Positions 17,081-24,807 of a stretch of DNA of 56,196 nucleotides are shown here, piece after piece; the stretch's first letter is position 1; each line of letters begins with the position of its first letter. Made by a program: the position numbers and the translations under genes. The notes below the pieces were generated by a model. That model had not been told where the DNA came from. It ran no database searches and saw only the letters and a list, made by a program, of their open reading frames with translations. Source of the DNA: Veillonella sp. VA142 (GTDB taxonomy: Bacteria > Bacillota > Negativicutes > Veillonellales > Veillonellaceae); the NCBI RefSeq assembly GCF_003992135.1, contig NZ_RQVN01000011.1, positions 1 through 56,196 on the forward strand, in the 5' to 3' direction.

Positions 17081-18433
17081 ATGTCAGGACGGATACCACC
17101 GCATAGTATAGAGGCGGAACGAGCCGTATTAGGAGCTATTTTATTGAATAAAGATGCTTTTGATACAGTTAGCTCTATTGTAAAAGCGGAAGATTTTTAC
17201 AGTGATAATCATCGTGTGATTTATGAAGCCCTCGTAAATATTGTAGGGAAGAATCAACGTGCAGACTATGTATTATTATCTGAAGAATTGAAAAAATCTC
17301 AGAAATTAGAGGCTGTAGGAGGGATACTGTATCTTACGAATTTAACCACAGATATTGTAGATGTCTACAACGTGGAAGATCATGCGAAAATTATAAGAGA
17401 TAAAGCACATTTACGTAAACTGATCCATGTAGCCAATGCAGTGGAATCCATGGCATATCGTGAAGAGGAAGAAACAGAAGATATCGTCAATCGTGCAGAA
17501 CAGATGGTTCTCGATGTGAGCGGTACCACAAAAGGGGAGTCCTCTTTTAGTGTTATGCGAGACGTAGTATATGAAACGATTGATCGCATTAATGAATTAC
17601 AACGGCATAAAGGTATATTAACGGGTGTATCTACAGGATTTAAAGACTTAGATAACTTGACCAGTGGTTTGCAAAAATCGGATTTAATCTTAGTAGCTGC
17701 TCGTCCATCTATGGGTAAAACAGCATTTACTTTGAATATAGCTCAAAATGTGGCAATGAAATCGAAGAAAAATGTAGCGTTTTTTTCCCTAGAAATGTCT
17801 AAAACACAACTAGTAGCCCGTGTGTTAGCAGCGGTGGCTGGTATTAACTCTGGCCGGATTCGGAATGGTCAGCTTAGCCAAGAAGACTGGGGAAAAGCTA
17901 TCAATGCTTTGAATGATTTAGCCGATGCTCCTCTGTATATTGATGATACATCAGGATTGACTCCTCAATTGATGAAGAAAAAGCTGCGTCGTTTAATTCA
18001 AGAACATGGTGAATTAGGCCTTGTAGTGGTAGACTATATTCAGCTTATGGAAAATGGTGGTAAAAAAATTGCTGATAATCGTCAACAAGAAGTATCTGCC
18101 ATTTCTCGACAATTAAAAATTATGGCACGAGAATTTAATGTACCATTGATTGCCTTGTCTCAGCTGAGCCGTGGTGTAGAAAGCCGTGCAGATAAAACGC
18201 CGATGTTAAGTGATTTGCGTGAATCTGGATCCCTAGAACAAGATGCAGATATCGTGGCTTTCCTAAATCGCGAAAATTATCAAGATACAGAAGATACTAG
18301 TGATGGTGTAGAAACACAGGTTATCATCCGTAAGCACCGTAATGGTGAGTTGGGGATAGTGAAACTATGGTTTGAAGGAGCATACACTCGATTCAGAGAT
18401 TTAGCATATCGCGAAGATGACCCTGGTATTTAA
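17081..18433 (+). CDS. dnaB: Replicative DNA helicase DnaB
   Basis: The hexameric helicase that unwinds DNA at the replication fork. The 450 residues contain the N-terminal DnaB domain (PPHSIEAERAVLGAILL near the start), a linker, and the RecA-like C-terminal ATPase. The Walker A motif ARPSMGKTAF has Lys213. Walker B is LVVVDYIQLM, and LRESGSLEQDADIV and IIRKHRNGELG are also typical. No intein interrupts it. I choose the ATG at 17081, seven bases after GGGAG, because the ATG at 17075 is only one base from that site. It lies after the rplI terminator, so it probably has its own promoter between 17043 and 17068. Confidence 0.96.
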   Translation: MSGRIPPHSIEAERAVLGAILLNKDAFDTVSSIVKAEDFYSDNHRVIYEALVNIVGKNQRADYVLLSEELKKSQKLEAVGGILYLTNLTTDIVDVYNVEDHAKIIRDKAHLRKLIHVANAVESMAYREEEETEDIVNRAEQMVLDVSGTTKGESSFSVMRDVVYETIDRINELQRHKGILTGVSTGFKDLDNLTSGLQKSDLILVAARPSMGKTAFTLNIAQNVAMKSKKNVAFFSLEMSKTQLVARVLAAVAGINSGRIRNGQLSQEDWGKAINALNDLADAPLYIDDTSGLTPQLMKKKLRRLIQEHGELGLVVVDYIQLMENGGKKIADNRQQEVSAISRQLKIMAREFNVPLIALSQLSRGVESRADKTPMLSDLRESGSLEQDADIVAFLNRENYQDTEDTSDGVETQVIIRKHRNGELGIVKLWFEGAYTRFRDLAYREDDPGI

Positions 18434-18449
18434 TGAAAGGAGAGAGATA

Positions 18450-19559
18450 ATGAAACAGACTTGGACACGTATGCTATGTATAGGCGCGTTGACTATGGGG
18501 ATGGTATCAGCAGGAATGCCAACAGTAGAAGCTACCGGGATTTGGGAAGCCCTTGGTAAAAGTGTGTTGGGTGGCATTTCTGTACATCAATATTTGAGCG
18601 ACATTGATAATACAGAACAAGGGCAACAAGAGATGCTAGTAAAAACGAAGAATCGTACGGGCGTCTATGATAATTATGCCTACCAAATGCGTGCGAAGCG
18701 CATTGTAGATGAACTTTCAAAATCGCCTCATGTGAAACGTAGTTATGTAGTGTATGTGAATCCAGATGAAGATTTTAATGCTTTTATGACCTTTGGACGT
18801 GTTATGTCCATCAATAAAGGCACCATGGATTTACTGGATGATGATGCGTTAGCGGCGGTAATCGGTCACGAGTTAAGCCATGGCGAGCATAAAGATTTAG
18901 TGAATGGAGCCAAGAAAAGTAGTATCTTATCTACTGTGATTGGAACAGCTACCTTTAACTCGGGTGATTTAGGGCAAATTGCTGCGGGACTTACTGGAAA
19001 GTATTTAGATAGCCAAGTGTTCACTATGTCTCAAGAGAAGAATGCTGATGAACTAGGTTTTAGCATCTTAGCAGATTCTTCATATAATGTAGGCGGTGCC
19101 GCCCTTGCCATGGAAGTTATCAAAAATAAATATGGCGATACTTACCGTGAGGGATTTGGTAAAATTTTAAATCCTAACGACCATCCAAAAACATCGCAAC
19201 GGGTATTGGACAATTTGCAACGCTTATACGTGTACTCTGAAAATCATGTGAAAGTAGAGCAACAAACAGTATTTATCAATGGCAAACCTGTCTATGAAGG
19301 AACTGCAAAAGGTAATTATACGGCGTCAATGCGAGCCTATTTAGTGGCTGGCAAATTGGCTAGATTGTACCATGATAACGCAATCGGTGGCGCCCGTGTG
19401 GATGGATCTACCGTGGCTATTGGAACAACTAATATCGTGACTATGCCAACTTATGATGCTGCATTCCAGATTGCTAAACAAATGAATGCAGCTATCAGTG
19501 ATGAGTCTGGTGTTATGACGGATAAAAATAAGAAAGAAAAAAAGACAAAAAAGATATAA
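18450..19559 (+). CDS. Exported M48 family metalloprotease
   Basis: A 369-residue secreted zinc protease. Residues 1-30 form a signal peptide (positive MKQTWTR, hydrophobic core, likely cleavage after VEA). The catalytic motif is HELSHGEH with His140, Glu141 and His144. The third ligand is probably the glutamate in EKNADELGF, the usual M48 position. It resembles Oma1/BepA-like periplasmic proteases that act on misassembled outer-membrane proteins, but no TPR domain is seen. The C-terminal end is lysine-rich. The ATG follows AAAGGAG; a longer frame from 18417 overlaps dnaB and is rejected. It starts 16 bp after dnaB, so co-transcription is possible. Confidence 0.85.
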   Translation: MKQTWTRMLCIGALTMGMVSAGMPTVEATGIWEALGKSVLGGISVHQYLSDIDNTEQGQQEMLVKTKNRTGVYDNYAYQMRAKRIVDELSKSPHVKRSYVVYVNPDEDFNAFMTFGRVMSINKGTMDLLDDDALAAVIGHELSHGEHKDLVNGAKKSSILSTVIGTATFNSGDLGQIAAGLTGKYLDSQVFTMSQEKNADELGFSILADSSYNVGGAALAMEVIKNKYGDTYREGFGKILNPNDHPKTSQRVLDNLQRLYVYSENHVKVEQQTVFINGKPVYEGTAKGNYTASMRAYLVAGKLARLYHDNAIGGARVDGSTVAIGTTNIVTMPTYDAAFQIAKQMNAAISDESGVMTDKNKKEKKTKKI

Positions 19560-19960
19560 AGAATACAACTAATTGTTCTAATAAACTATTTAATGATTCA
19601 TTGTTATCGATGGATATCGATAGAGAAGACCGAGAAATATAGATATTCTTTTATGTAATTCGATATAGTTCTAGATGTATATGAATTTATGATGAAAAAG
19701 ATGAGCAAGGTATAACTAAAAGTAATAATTGGTTTATCCCTTTAAAATAGCTGTTTATAGGTTATTTTTTAAAGAAATTAATTAAATTGTCTTTTAATTA
19801 TGCATATATGATAAGCTTAATACAGCGATAACAAAGGGATTTCTATTCCATGTGATGTACATGTGTGCTATAATTTACGTATCAAGAGTAGTGACAATCT
19901 GTTGAGGAGTTCTACAAGATGTCACAATTTATTTTTTGGTTAGGGAAAGAGGTTTTAAAG
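19560..19960 (+). promoter_or_regulatory. AT-rich spacer with candidate promoter and dyad before the Ldh2 gene
   Basis: About 400 bp without a gene. An extended -10 box (TGC before TATAAT, 19869-19874) is preceded by a dyad, CATGT and ACATG with five bases between (19849-19863), that falls in the -35 to -10 spacer. It could be an operator. A weak hairpin followed by TTATTTTTT near 19746-19775 might end the protease transcript. Little else is seen. Confidence 0.45.
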
Positions 19961-21082
19961 ATGGGAAATTTTGTTTACATCCAAGAAGAAAAACTTAACG
20001 CATTCTGTCAAGACGCATTCGAAGGATTTGGTTTCACTCCTGAAGAAGCCGGTATCATTAAAGACGTATTGATGATGTCCGACATGTACGGTATCCAATC
20101 CCATGGTATGCAACGTGTAGTTCGTTACCACAAAGGTATTGAAAAAGGTCTTATCGACATCAATGCAAAACCAGAAGTAGTATTCGAAACTCCGGTATCC
20201 GCAGTTGTAGAAGGTCATGATGCAATGGGCCAATTAGTTGGTCACTTTGCTATGGAATTAGCAATTAAAAAAGCTAAAGAAACAGGCGTTGGTATCGTAT
20301 CTGCTCGTAACTCTAACCACTATGGCATTGCTGGTTACTATGCTAACCTTGCATTAAAAGAAGGGTTAATCGGTTTCTCTTGCACTAACTCTGAAGCAAT
20401 CATGGTTCCTACATTTGCTCGTAAAGCAATGCTTGGTTCCAACCCAATCGCTTTCACAATGCCAGCTGAACCATACAATTTCTTCTTTGATGCCTCTACA
20501 ACAGTAGTAACTCGTGGTAAATTAGAAATGTACAACAAACTAGGTAAACAATTGCCTAACGGTTGGGCGTTAAATAAAGACGGTAAAGCATCTCAAGATG
20601 CTGGCGAAGTATTGGGCAATATCTCCGATCACGTTGGTGGCGGTATCATGCCTTTAGGTGGTAACACTGAACAATTAGGTTCTCACAAAGGTTATGGTTA
20701 CGGTATGCTTTGCGAAATCTTCGCATCTATCTTCTCTCAAGGTGGTACATCCAATAAATGTATGACTGGTGGTCGTTCTAACATTTGTCATGGTTTCATG
20801 GCTATCAACCCAGCTATCTTCGGTAATCCAGAAGATGTTAAAAAACACTTCTCCACATTCTTACAAGAACTTCGTGAAGCTCCTAAAGCTGAAGGTGCTG
20901 ACCGCATCTACACTCATGGTGAAAAAGAAGCAGAAGCTATTGAAGTTTGCCGTAAAGAAGGTATTCCAGTTATCGACAAAACTGTGGCAGAATTGTTCGA
21001 CGTATGTAACTTGTTGAAATTGGATCCTAAAAAATACTTCGGTGACTATGAGCCACCTAAAGCAGTAGCATCCAACTACTAA
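19961..21082 (+). CDS. Ldh2 family malate/L-lactate dehydrogenase
   Basis: An NAD(P)-dependent 2-hydroxyacid dehydrogenase of the Ldh2/MDH2 family, distinct from classical lactate dehydrogenase. The 373 residues include the family blocks NSNHYGIAGYY, with a histidine expected in catalysis, GSNPIAFTMPAE and GSHKGYGYGM. A lactate permease gene follows, so lactate or malate oxidation is a sensible role in a lactate-fermenting cell. Codons here are biased to frequent C-ending forms, suggesting high expression. I prefer the ATG at 19961 (MGNFVYIQEEKL), after AGAGG, because family members begin close to that point. The ATG at 19919 also has a good GAGGAG site and would add 14 residues. Confidence 0.85.
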   Translation: MGNFVYIQEEKLNAFCQDAFEGFGFTPEEAGIIKDVLMMSDMYGIQSHGMQRVVRYHKGIEKGLIDINAKPEVVFETPVSAVVEGHDAMGQLVGHFAMELAIKKAKETGVGIVSARNSNHYGIAGYYANLALKEGLIGFSCTNSEAIMVPTFARKAMLGSNPIAFTMPAEPYNFFFDASTTVVTRGKLEMYNKLGKQLPNGWALNKDGKASQDAGEVLGNISDHVGGGIMPLGGNTEQLGSHKGYGYGMLCEIFASIFSQGGTSNKCMTGGRSNICHGFMAINPAIFGNPEDVKKHFSTFLQELREAPKAEGADRIYTHGEKEAEAIEVCRKEGIPVIDKTVAELFDVCNLLKLDPKKYFGDYEPPKAVASNY

Positions 21083-21194
21083 TTAGAAGTCACTAGCTGA
21101 CAATTACAAATCTTTATCGATGCAGAATCAGTAATTTTGTATCCCTAAGGAATACTTCTTAGAGACTGGTGACAGTCAACATCTTAGAACATAT

Positions 21195-21225
21195 GAGAGA
21201 GGGAATCTGTAGATTTCCTCTCTTA
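21195..21225 (+). terminator. Terminator after the Ldh2 gene
   Basis: GAGAGAGGGAATCT pairs with AGATTTCCTCTCT with one wobble, then TTATTGTTT follows. It suggests that the permease gene has its own promoter; TGC before TAGAAT near 21249-21257 is a candidate. Confidence 0.7.
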
Positions 21226-21298
21226 TTGTTTATACAACACTGTGTGTATGCTAGAATTTGAATTACAGTGATTCATACTATAGAAAGGGATTGTTAAT

Positions 21299-22930
21299 AT
21301 GGATATATTTTTAGCAGTCTTGCCGATTCTATGGCTTATCGTAGCATTGGCAATTTTAAAAATGCCAGCATGGAAAGCATGTTTGGCAGCAGCAATTGGT
21401 ACATATATTTTAGCGGTTTTCTATTATGGAGAAAATGCTTATATTATGTATACAGGGGCTATGGAAGGTGTAGCTCTTGCAGTTTGGCCAATTCTTTTGG
21501 TTATTACAGCAGCGATTTTCACATACCAATTAGTAGTTCATACAAAGGCTATGGATACAATTAAAATTATGTTGTCTTCCGTAACTAGTGATATGCGTAT
21601 TTTAGCATTATTATTAGCTTGGGGCTTTGGTAACTTTATGGAAGGTATGGCAGGTTTTGGTACAGCCGTTGCCATTCCAGCAGCGATGATGGTAGCAGTA
21701 GGCTTTGATCCATTGAAATCTATCTTAGCTTGCTTAGTAGCAAACTCCGTACCAACTACATTTGGTTCCATTGCCATTCCAACAACAACATTGGCATCTT
21801 TGACTGGTCTACAACCAGCTGAACTAGGTACATTCATTGCAGCACAATTATTCATTTTAAATGTAGTAACTCCACTTTTTATTGTCGGTATTATTGCTGG
21901 CGGTGTGAAAGCAATTAAAGGCGTATTTATTCAAACTATTATAGCAGGTTTTGCGTTAGCTATTCCTGAGTTATTAATTAATATGTATGCAGGTGGTCCA
22001 GAACTTGCAGTTATGGGATCCTCTATTGTCATCATGGCTGTTATTATAGCTATTGCAAAAATTATGCCTGTAAATGACCCAGAATATAAAGTTGATATGG
22101 GAGCAAAAAAAGTATCAGCTAAAGAAGGTTTGATTGCAGCATCTCCATTTATCTTGATCTTTATCTTGCTAATTGGTACATCCAAATTAGTACCACCTGT
22201 ATATAATGCATTGATGGTATTTAAAACATCTGTACCTATTCATGCAGGTGTGAATGCAAAACCGTATACATTTGTGTGGATTGCAACTCCTGGTATTATG
22301 ATCTTTATTTCTGCTTTAATTGGTGGTTTCATCCAAAAAGCAGGACTTAGTACTCAAAAATATGTATTAACAAATACATTTAAAACATTAAAATTAACAT
22401 ATGTAACAATTATTTCTGTAGTTGTAACAGCTAAATTGATGACATACTCCGGTATGACTGGTATGATTGCTAACGCATTAGTAGGGGCAACCGGCTCTTT
22501 ATATCCTGCATTTGCTCCTGTTATTGGTGCATTAGGCGCTTTCTTGACTGGTTCCGGTACAAATGCGAACGTATTGTTTGGACCATTACAAACAGCAGCA
22601 GCTCATCAATTGACTCCTGGTCATGATACATTAGCATTATGGTTGGCAGCAACTAACTCTGGTTCTGCTGGTGTTGGTAAAATGTTCTCCCCACAAAGTA
22701 TTGCCATTGCCATTGGTGCCGTAGGTCCTGCTTTGAATACATTCATCGAAGAAAATAAAATTGATGCACAAAAAGCGGATCAATTACGTCACTCCATCGA
22801 TGCGAGTTCCATCATGGTTCATGTATCTAAATACTTCTTGTTATATCTAATCGTTTTTGGTATTTTCACTTATTTTGGACAAGTTTTCTTCCCTCAATTA
22901 GAAAATCTTTTAACATTAGTTAAACATTAA
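21299..22930 (+). CDS. lctP: L-lactate permease (LctP/LldP family)
   Basis: A 543-residue inner-membrane lactate transporter of the LctP family, which takes up lactate (and glycolate in some members) with protons. There are about 13 membrane segments. Recognisable blocks are GFGNFMEGMAGFGTAVAIPAA, VANSVPTTFGSIAIPT, and GAFLTGSGTNANVLFG with LAATNSGSAGVGKMFSPQS. The ATG lies nine bases after AAAGGG. It stands next to the Ldh2 gene in the same direction, and lactate is the main carbon source of Veillonella, so this is probably a major uptake system. A strong terminator follows. Confidence 0.93.
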   Translation: MDIFLAVLPILWLIVALAILKMPAWKACLAAAIGTYILAVFYYGENAYIMYTGAMEGVALAVWPILLVITAAIFTYQLVVHTKAMDTIKIMLSSVTSDMRILALLLAWGFGNFMEGMAGFGTAVAIPAAMMVAVGFDPLKSILACLVANSVPTTFGSIAIPTTTLASLTGLQPAELGTFIAAQLFILNVVTPLFIVGIIAGGVKAIKGVFIQTIIAGFALAIPELLINMYAGGPELAVMGSSIVIMAVIIAIAKIMPVNDPEYKVDMGAKKVSAKEGLIAASPFILIFILLIGTSKLVPPVYNALMVFKTSVPIHAGVNAKPYTFVWIATPGIMIFISALIGGFIQKAGLSTQKYVLTNTFKTLKLTYVTIISVVVTAKLMTYSGMTGMIANALVGATGSLYPAFAPVIGALGAFLTGSGTNANVLFGPLQTAAAHQLTPGHDTLALWLAATNSGSAGVGKMFSPQSIAIAIGAVGPALNTFIEENKIDAQKADQLRHSIDASSIMVHVSKYFLLYLIVFGIFTYFGQVFFPQLENLLTLVKH

Positions 22931-22957
22931 CAATTAAACTAGCATACGTAAACAGAC

Positions 22958-22989
22958 AAAGAGACAACATTTCGGTGTTGTCTCTTTTT
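22958..22989 (+). terminator. Terminator after the lactate permease gene
   Basis: AAAGAGACAACA pairs with TGTTGTCTCTTT around a TTTCGG loop, followed by more T. A classical Rho-independent terminator. Confidence 0.93.
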
Positions 22990-23085
22990 GTATTTGAAGA
23001 GCATACATACATTGAAATAGACTTATATCTATGTTTAAATTTGTGTATATAATCGTGGCCATAAAGTATTTGATATAACTTAAAG

Positions 23086-23166
23086 TTCATCTTATATTCA
23101 TTATAATTTCATGGTTTGTTCATATTTTTTTCATAATCGGTTCATACTTATAAGGTAAGATATAAG
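23086..23166 (+). promoter_or_regulatory. Six TTCAT direct repeats at exact 11-bp spacing, with -10 region
   Basis: TTCAT occurs at 23086, 23097, 23108, 23119, 23130 and 23141, always 11 bp apart. This is one helical turn, as in binding sites of OmpR/PhoB-type response regulators (the PhoB box has 7-bp repeats every 11 bp). A -10-like TAAGAT or TATAAG follows at 23156-23166, with no good -35 box, as expected for an activator-dependent promoter. It lies about 75 bp upstream of the PepSY gene. Confidence 0.75.
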
Positions 23167-23239
23167 CAAGTTAGAAATAACAAATATTCCTTAATTAAAA
23201 AATCAGACACGATGTATATGACACGTGAAGGAGGAAACT

Positions 23240-23911
23240 ATGAAAAAAATGTTCCGTTTGGGAGCTGCGGTAATGGCTCTAGGTGTAGGTCTTATGATGA
23301 CAAGTGGCGTAGCTAATGCCATGAATACAAGTATGATGAAAAATATGTCAGCAGATCAAATGGCAAAAATTAATGCTTGGAATGGTGTAGGTAGTGTAGT
23401 GCCTAGCGTATTACCATTAAGTGATGTAGATTATAAAGGTGTAGTCACAAAATTTAAATCTTTATATCCAGATGCACAAATTATTGGTATTTCTTATGAT
23501 GGAAAGCATAATCCAACATATGAAGTGGATGGCATTGCGGATGGTTTAAAAATTGAAATGCATATTCGTGAAAACGGAGATATTCTAAAGACAGAAGCAA
23601 AACCTATGGAACATGGTAAACATATGATGAAACAAGGTTCTATGATGTATGGTCAAGCTATGAAAGGCAGTCACAGCATGTCTAAGGCATTTGATGTGAA
23701 TGATATTATCATGCCAGAAGTAGCAGAAACAAAAGCACAAGAAAAAGTGGGAGGGTCATTTGAAGCTATGGAGTGGTCTGTAGAAAAAGAACATGGCCGT
23801 TTAGTGTATGAATTAGATATGATTGATGGTAGTGGTAAAGAAGCTGAAGTCAAAGTAGATGCGATGACTGGTGAAGTAATCTATATAGATATGAAAACTA
23901 GTAAATACTAA
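23240..23911 (+). CDS. Exported PepSY-domain protein
   Basis: A 223-residue exported protein with a clear signal peptide (MKKMFRLGAAVMALGVGLMM, cleavage probably after ANA). Two PepSY-like domains follow. The first is near residues 68-120 (YPDAQIIGISYDG...YEVDG). The second is near 145-222 (EAMEWSVEKEHGRLVYELDM...VDAMTGEVIYIDM). The linker between is rich in Met, His and Lys. PepSY domains are thought to inhibit or chaperone proteases or to sense ligands in the envelope; the role here is unknown. The ATG follows AAGGAGG. The upstream six-repeat array points to control by a two-component regulator. A hairpin at 24004-24044 could end the transcript. Confidence 0.8.
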   Translation: MKKMFRLGAAVMALGVGLMMTSGVANAMNTSMMKNMSADQMAKINAWNGVGSVVPSVLPLSDVDYKGVVTKFKSLYPDAQIIGISYDGKHNPTYEVDGIADGLKIEMHIRENGDILKTEAKPMEHGKHMMKQGSMMYGQAMKGSHSMSKAFDVNDIIMPEVAETKAQEKVGGSFEAMEWSVEKEHGRLVYELDMIDGSGKEAEVKVDAMTGEVIYIDMKTSKY

Positions 23912-24003
23912 TTCTATCCTTATATAATATCCTTAAAACTCCCTTACTATATAAATACAAATAACACAAACATAACATAAAAATAAAAAATACCCTTACT
24001 ATA

Positions 24004-24044
24004 AAACGTCACTGGCTTCGTTATGAAACCAGTGGCGTTTCTTT
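24004..24044 (+). terminator. Terminator-like hairpin after the PepSY gene
   Basis: AAACGTCACTGG pairs with CCAGTGGCGTTT with one wobble, followed by CTTTTA. It is 92 bp past the PepSY stop. The sequence CCAGTGGCGTT recurs inverted at 24157-24167. Confidence 0.65.
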
Positions 24045-24057
24045 TACTTAGCAAAGG

Positions 24058-24127
24058 GAAGAGCACGACATATTCCTCCACAAACTGATACTACGTTAGG
24101 TTTGCTCCGGAACATGTCGTGCTCTTC
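24058..24127. repeat. 14-bp perfect inverted repeat
   Basis: GAAGAGCACGACAT (24058-24071) and ATGTCGTGCTCTTC (24114-24127) pair perfectly around a 42-nt loop that includes ACGTTAGG, a motif also found in the stems further right. A T-rich tract follows. It may be a small RNA end or a remnant of a related RNA pair. Confidence 0.6.
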
Positions 24128-24147
24128 TAGTATTGTTTTATTTAGAC

Positions 24148-24192
24148 CAAAAAAGGAACGCCACTGGTATTCTATACGCAACTGCGTTCCTT
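24148..24192 (-). terminator. Leftward terminator-like hairpin
   Basis: On the minus strand AAGGAACGC pairs with GCGTTCCTT and runs into six T. It would stop leftward transcripts coming from the toxin-antitoxin region. On the plus strand the same stem is followed by AGGGATTTTT. Confidence 0.6.
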
Positions 24193-24251
24193 AGGGATTT
24201 TTGTTAATACGTATTTCAATTATATATCAACGATATGAAAATAATATGCTA

Positions 24252-24260
24252 TGCTATAAA
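24252..24260 (+). promoter_or_regulatory. Extended -10 promoter of the toxin-like gene
   Basis: TGC directly before TATAAA forms an extended -10 element, with no good -35 box. Transcription would start near 24266, so the mRNA would begin inside the segment complementary to its own 3' end (24264-24281). Confidence 0.6.
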
Positions 24261-24324
24261 TATAGAAGATCTATCAACGTGAGTTGGGTTTATCTCTTCC
24301 TAATCGATGGGAGGAGGTGATACT

Positions 24325-24405
24325 ATGACACCATTCGAATTTTTTAGTTTACTAATACAATTTGGAATGTTAGTTATAGCATTTTTAACTTACTTAAATA
24401 TGTAA
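24325..24405 (+). CDS. Hol-Tox-like small hydrophobic peptide, putative type I toxin
   Basis: A 26-residue peptide: MTPFEFFSLL, then IQFGMLVIAFLTYLNM, a single membrane helix. It resembles the putative holin-like toxin family (short polar start, SL, then a helix with an FG-LVIA pattern). The strong GGGAGGAGGTGA site lies at 24309-24320. CTCTTCC (24294-24300) can pair with GGAGGAG (24310-24316) and so hide this site. The predicted 5' end of the mRNA (24264-24281) is complementary to its 3' end (24496-24513) in 17 of 18 positions counting one G-U pair. A convergent promoter lies at 24526-24534. These are hallmarks of type I toxins. Toxicity itself is inferred. A leader or regulatory peptide is the alternative. 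Confidence 0.72.
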   Translation: MTPFEFFSLLIQFGMLVIAFLTYLNM

Positions 24406-24458
24406 GTGAAAAGCCTAACGCATAAGGTCTTGCCACCTTAACACGTTAGGCTTTATCA
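24406..24458. terminator. Bidirectional stem after the toxin-like gene
   Basis: AAAGCCTAACG (24410-24420) pairs with CGTTAGGCTTT (24444-24454), with an inner AAGGT and ACCTT pair. It starts one base after the toxin stop. Leftward it runs into TTTTCACTTA, so it could end the antisense RNA; rightward it ends in TTTATCAC. Confidence 0.75.
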
Positions 24459-24519
24459 CTGTTTATATCCTTTGAGATGAGCCTAACGCCTACAACACGT
24501 TGATGGCTCTTCTTTTCTT
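24408..24519 (-). ncRNA. Putative antisense antitoxin RNA
   Basis: Inferred from a minus-strand promoter just right of it and the leftward terminator at 24406-24458. The RNA would be about 110 nt and fully complementary to the 3' part of the toxin mRNA, including the segment 24496-24513 that pairs with the mRNA 5' end. Such 3'-overlapping antisense RNAs control type I toxins such as TxpA and BsrG. Ends are estimates. Confidence 0.5.
24479..24519 (+). terminator. Probable end of the toxin mRNA
   Basis: GAGCC and GGCTC enclose a nested AACG and CGTT pair, followed by TTCTTTTCTT. Its right arm contains the segment complementary to the mRNA 5' end, so folding of this hairpin and the 5'-3' interaction would compete. 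Confidence 0.6.
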
Positions 24520-24525
24520 GTGTAT

Positions 24526-24534
24526 AGTATAGCA
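24526..24534 (-). promoter_or_regulatory. Extended -10 promoter of the antisense RNA
   Basis: On the minus strand TGC directly before TATACT forms an extended -10 element. Start would be near 24519. The -35 region (TAGTAT at 17 nt) is poor, as for the convergent toxin promoter. Confidence 0.55.
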
Positions 24535-24576
24535 TAGTTTTCGGCTTAATACTACTTATTTTTATTCTCTATCGCT

Positions 24577-24807
24577 CTAAAATGACCGTTTGCCTAGGCT
24601 GGGGTGTTTACACGGTTTTAATGTGTATCGGTCAATGATGCGGCAGGCTTCGTCTAGGGTTAGGTCTTCTTTTGCAGGCCCTTGTTCAAAGATGCAACGA
24701 GGATCGCTGGAGCCAACTTCTCCGGCTGGTAGGTATAGGTATTCTTCGTTATGAGGGTCACCAAAGATGTACCCTGCTTGTAAGTGTTCTTTGTGGATAC
24801 GGCTCAT
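24577..24807 (-). CDS. Small conserved-looking protein of unknown function (76 aa)
   Basis: I do not recognise this 76-residue protein. It is soluble and acidic in the middle, with no signal peptide. It has an aromatic stretch (EEYLYLPAGEVGSSDPRC), then LTLDEACRIIDRY and a basic C-terminus ending in KRSF. The two cysteines are too far apart for an obvious zinc knuckle. Its ATG overlaps the stop of the phosphoesterase gene (ATGA), so it is translationally coupled as the third gene of the DUF4931 operon. That coupling, and a length without rare codons, are the main evidence that it is real. Confidence 0.6.
   Translation of the reverse strand: MSRIHKEHLQAGYIFGDPHNEEYLYLPAGEVGSSDPRCIFEQGPAKEDLTLDEACRIIDRYTLKPCKHPSLGKRSF

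Noticed and set aside
24058-24127. CRISPR-like or toxin-like reading of the inverted repeat region
   Set aside because: There are no regularly spaced direct repeats, and the only short minus-strand frame (7 codons after GGAGG) is not toxin-like.
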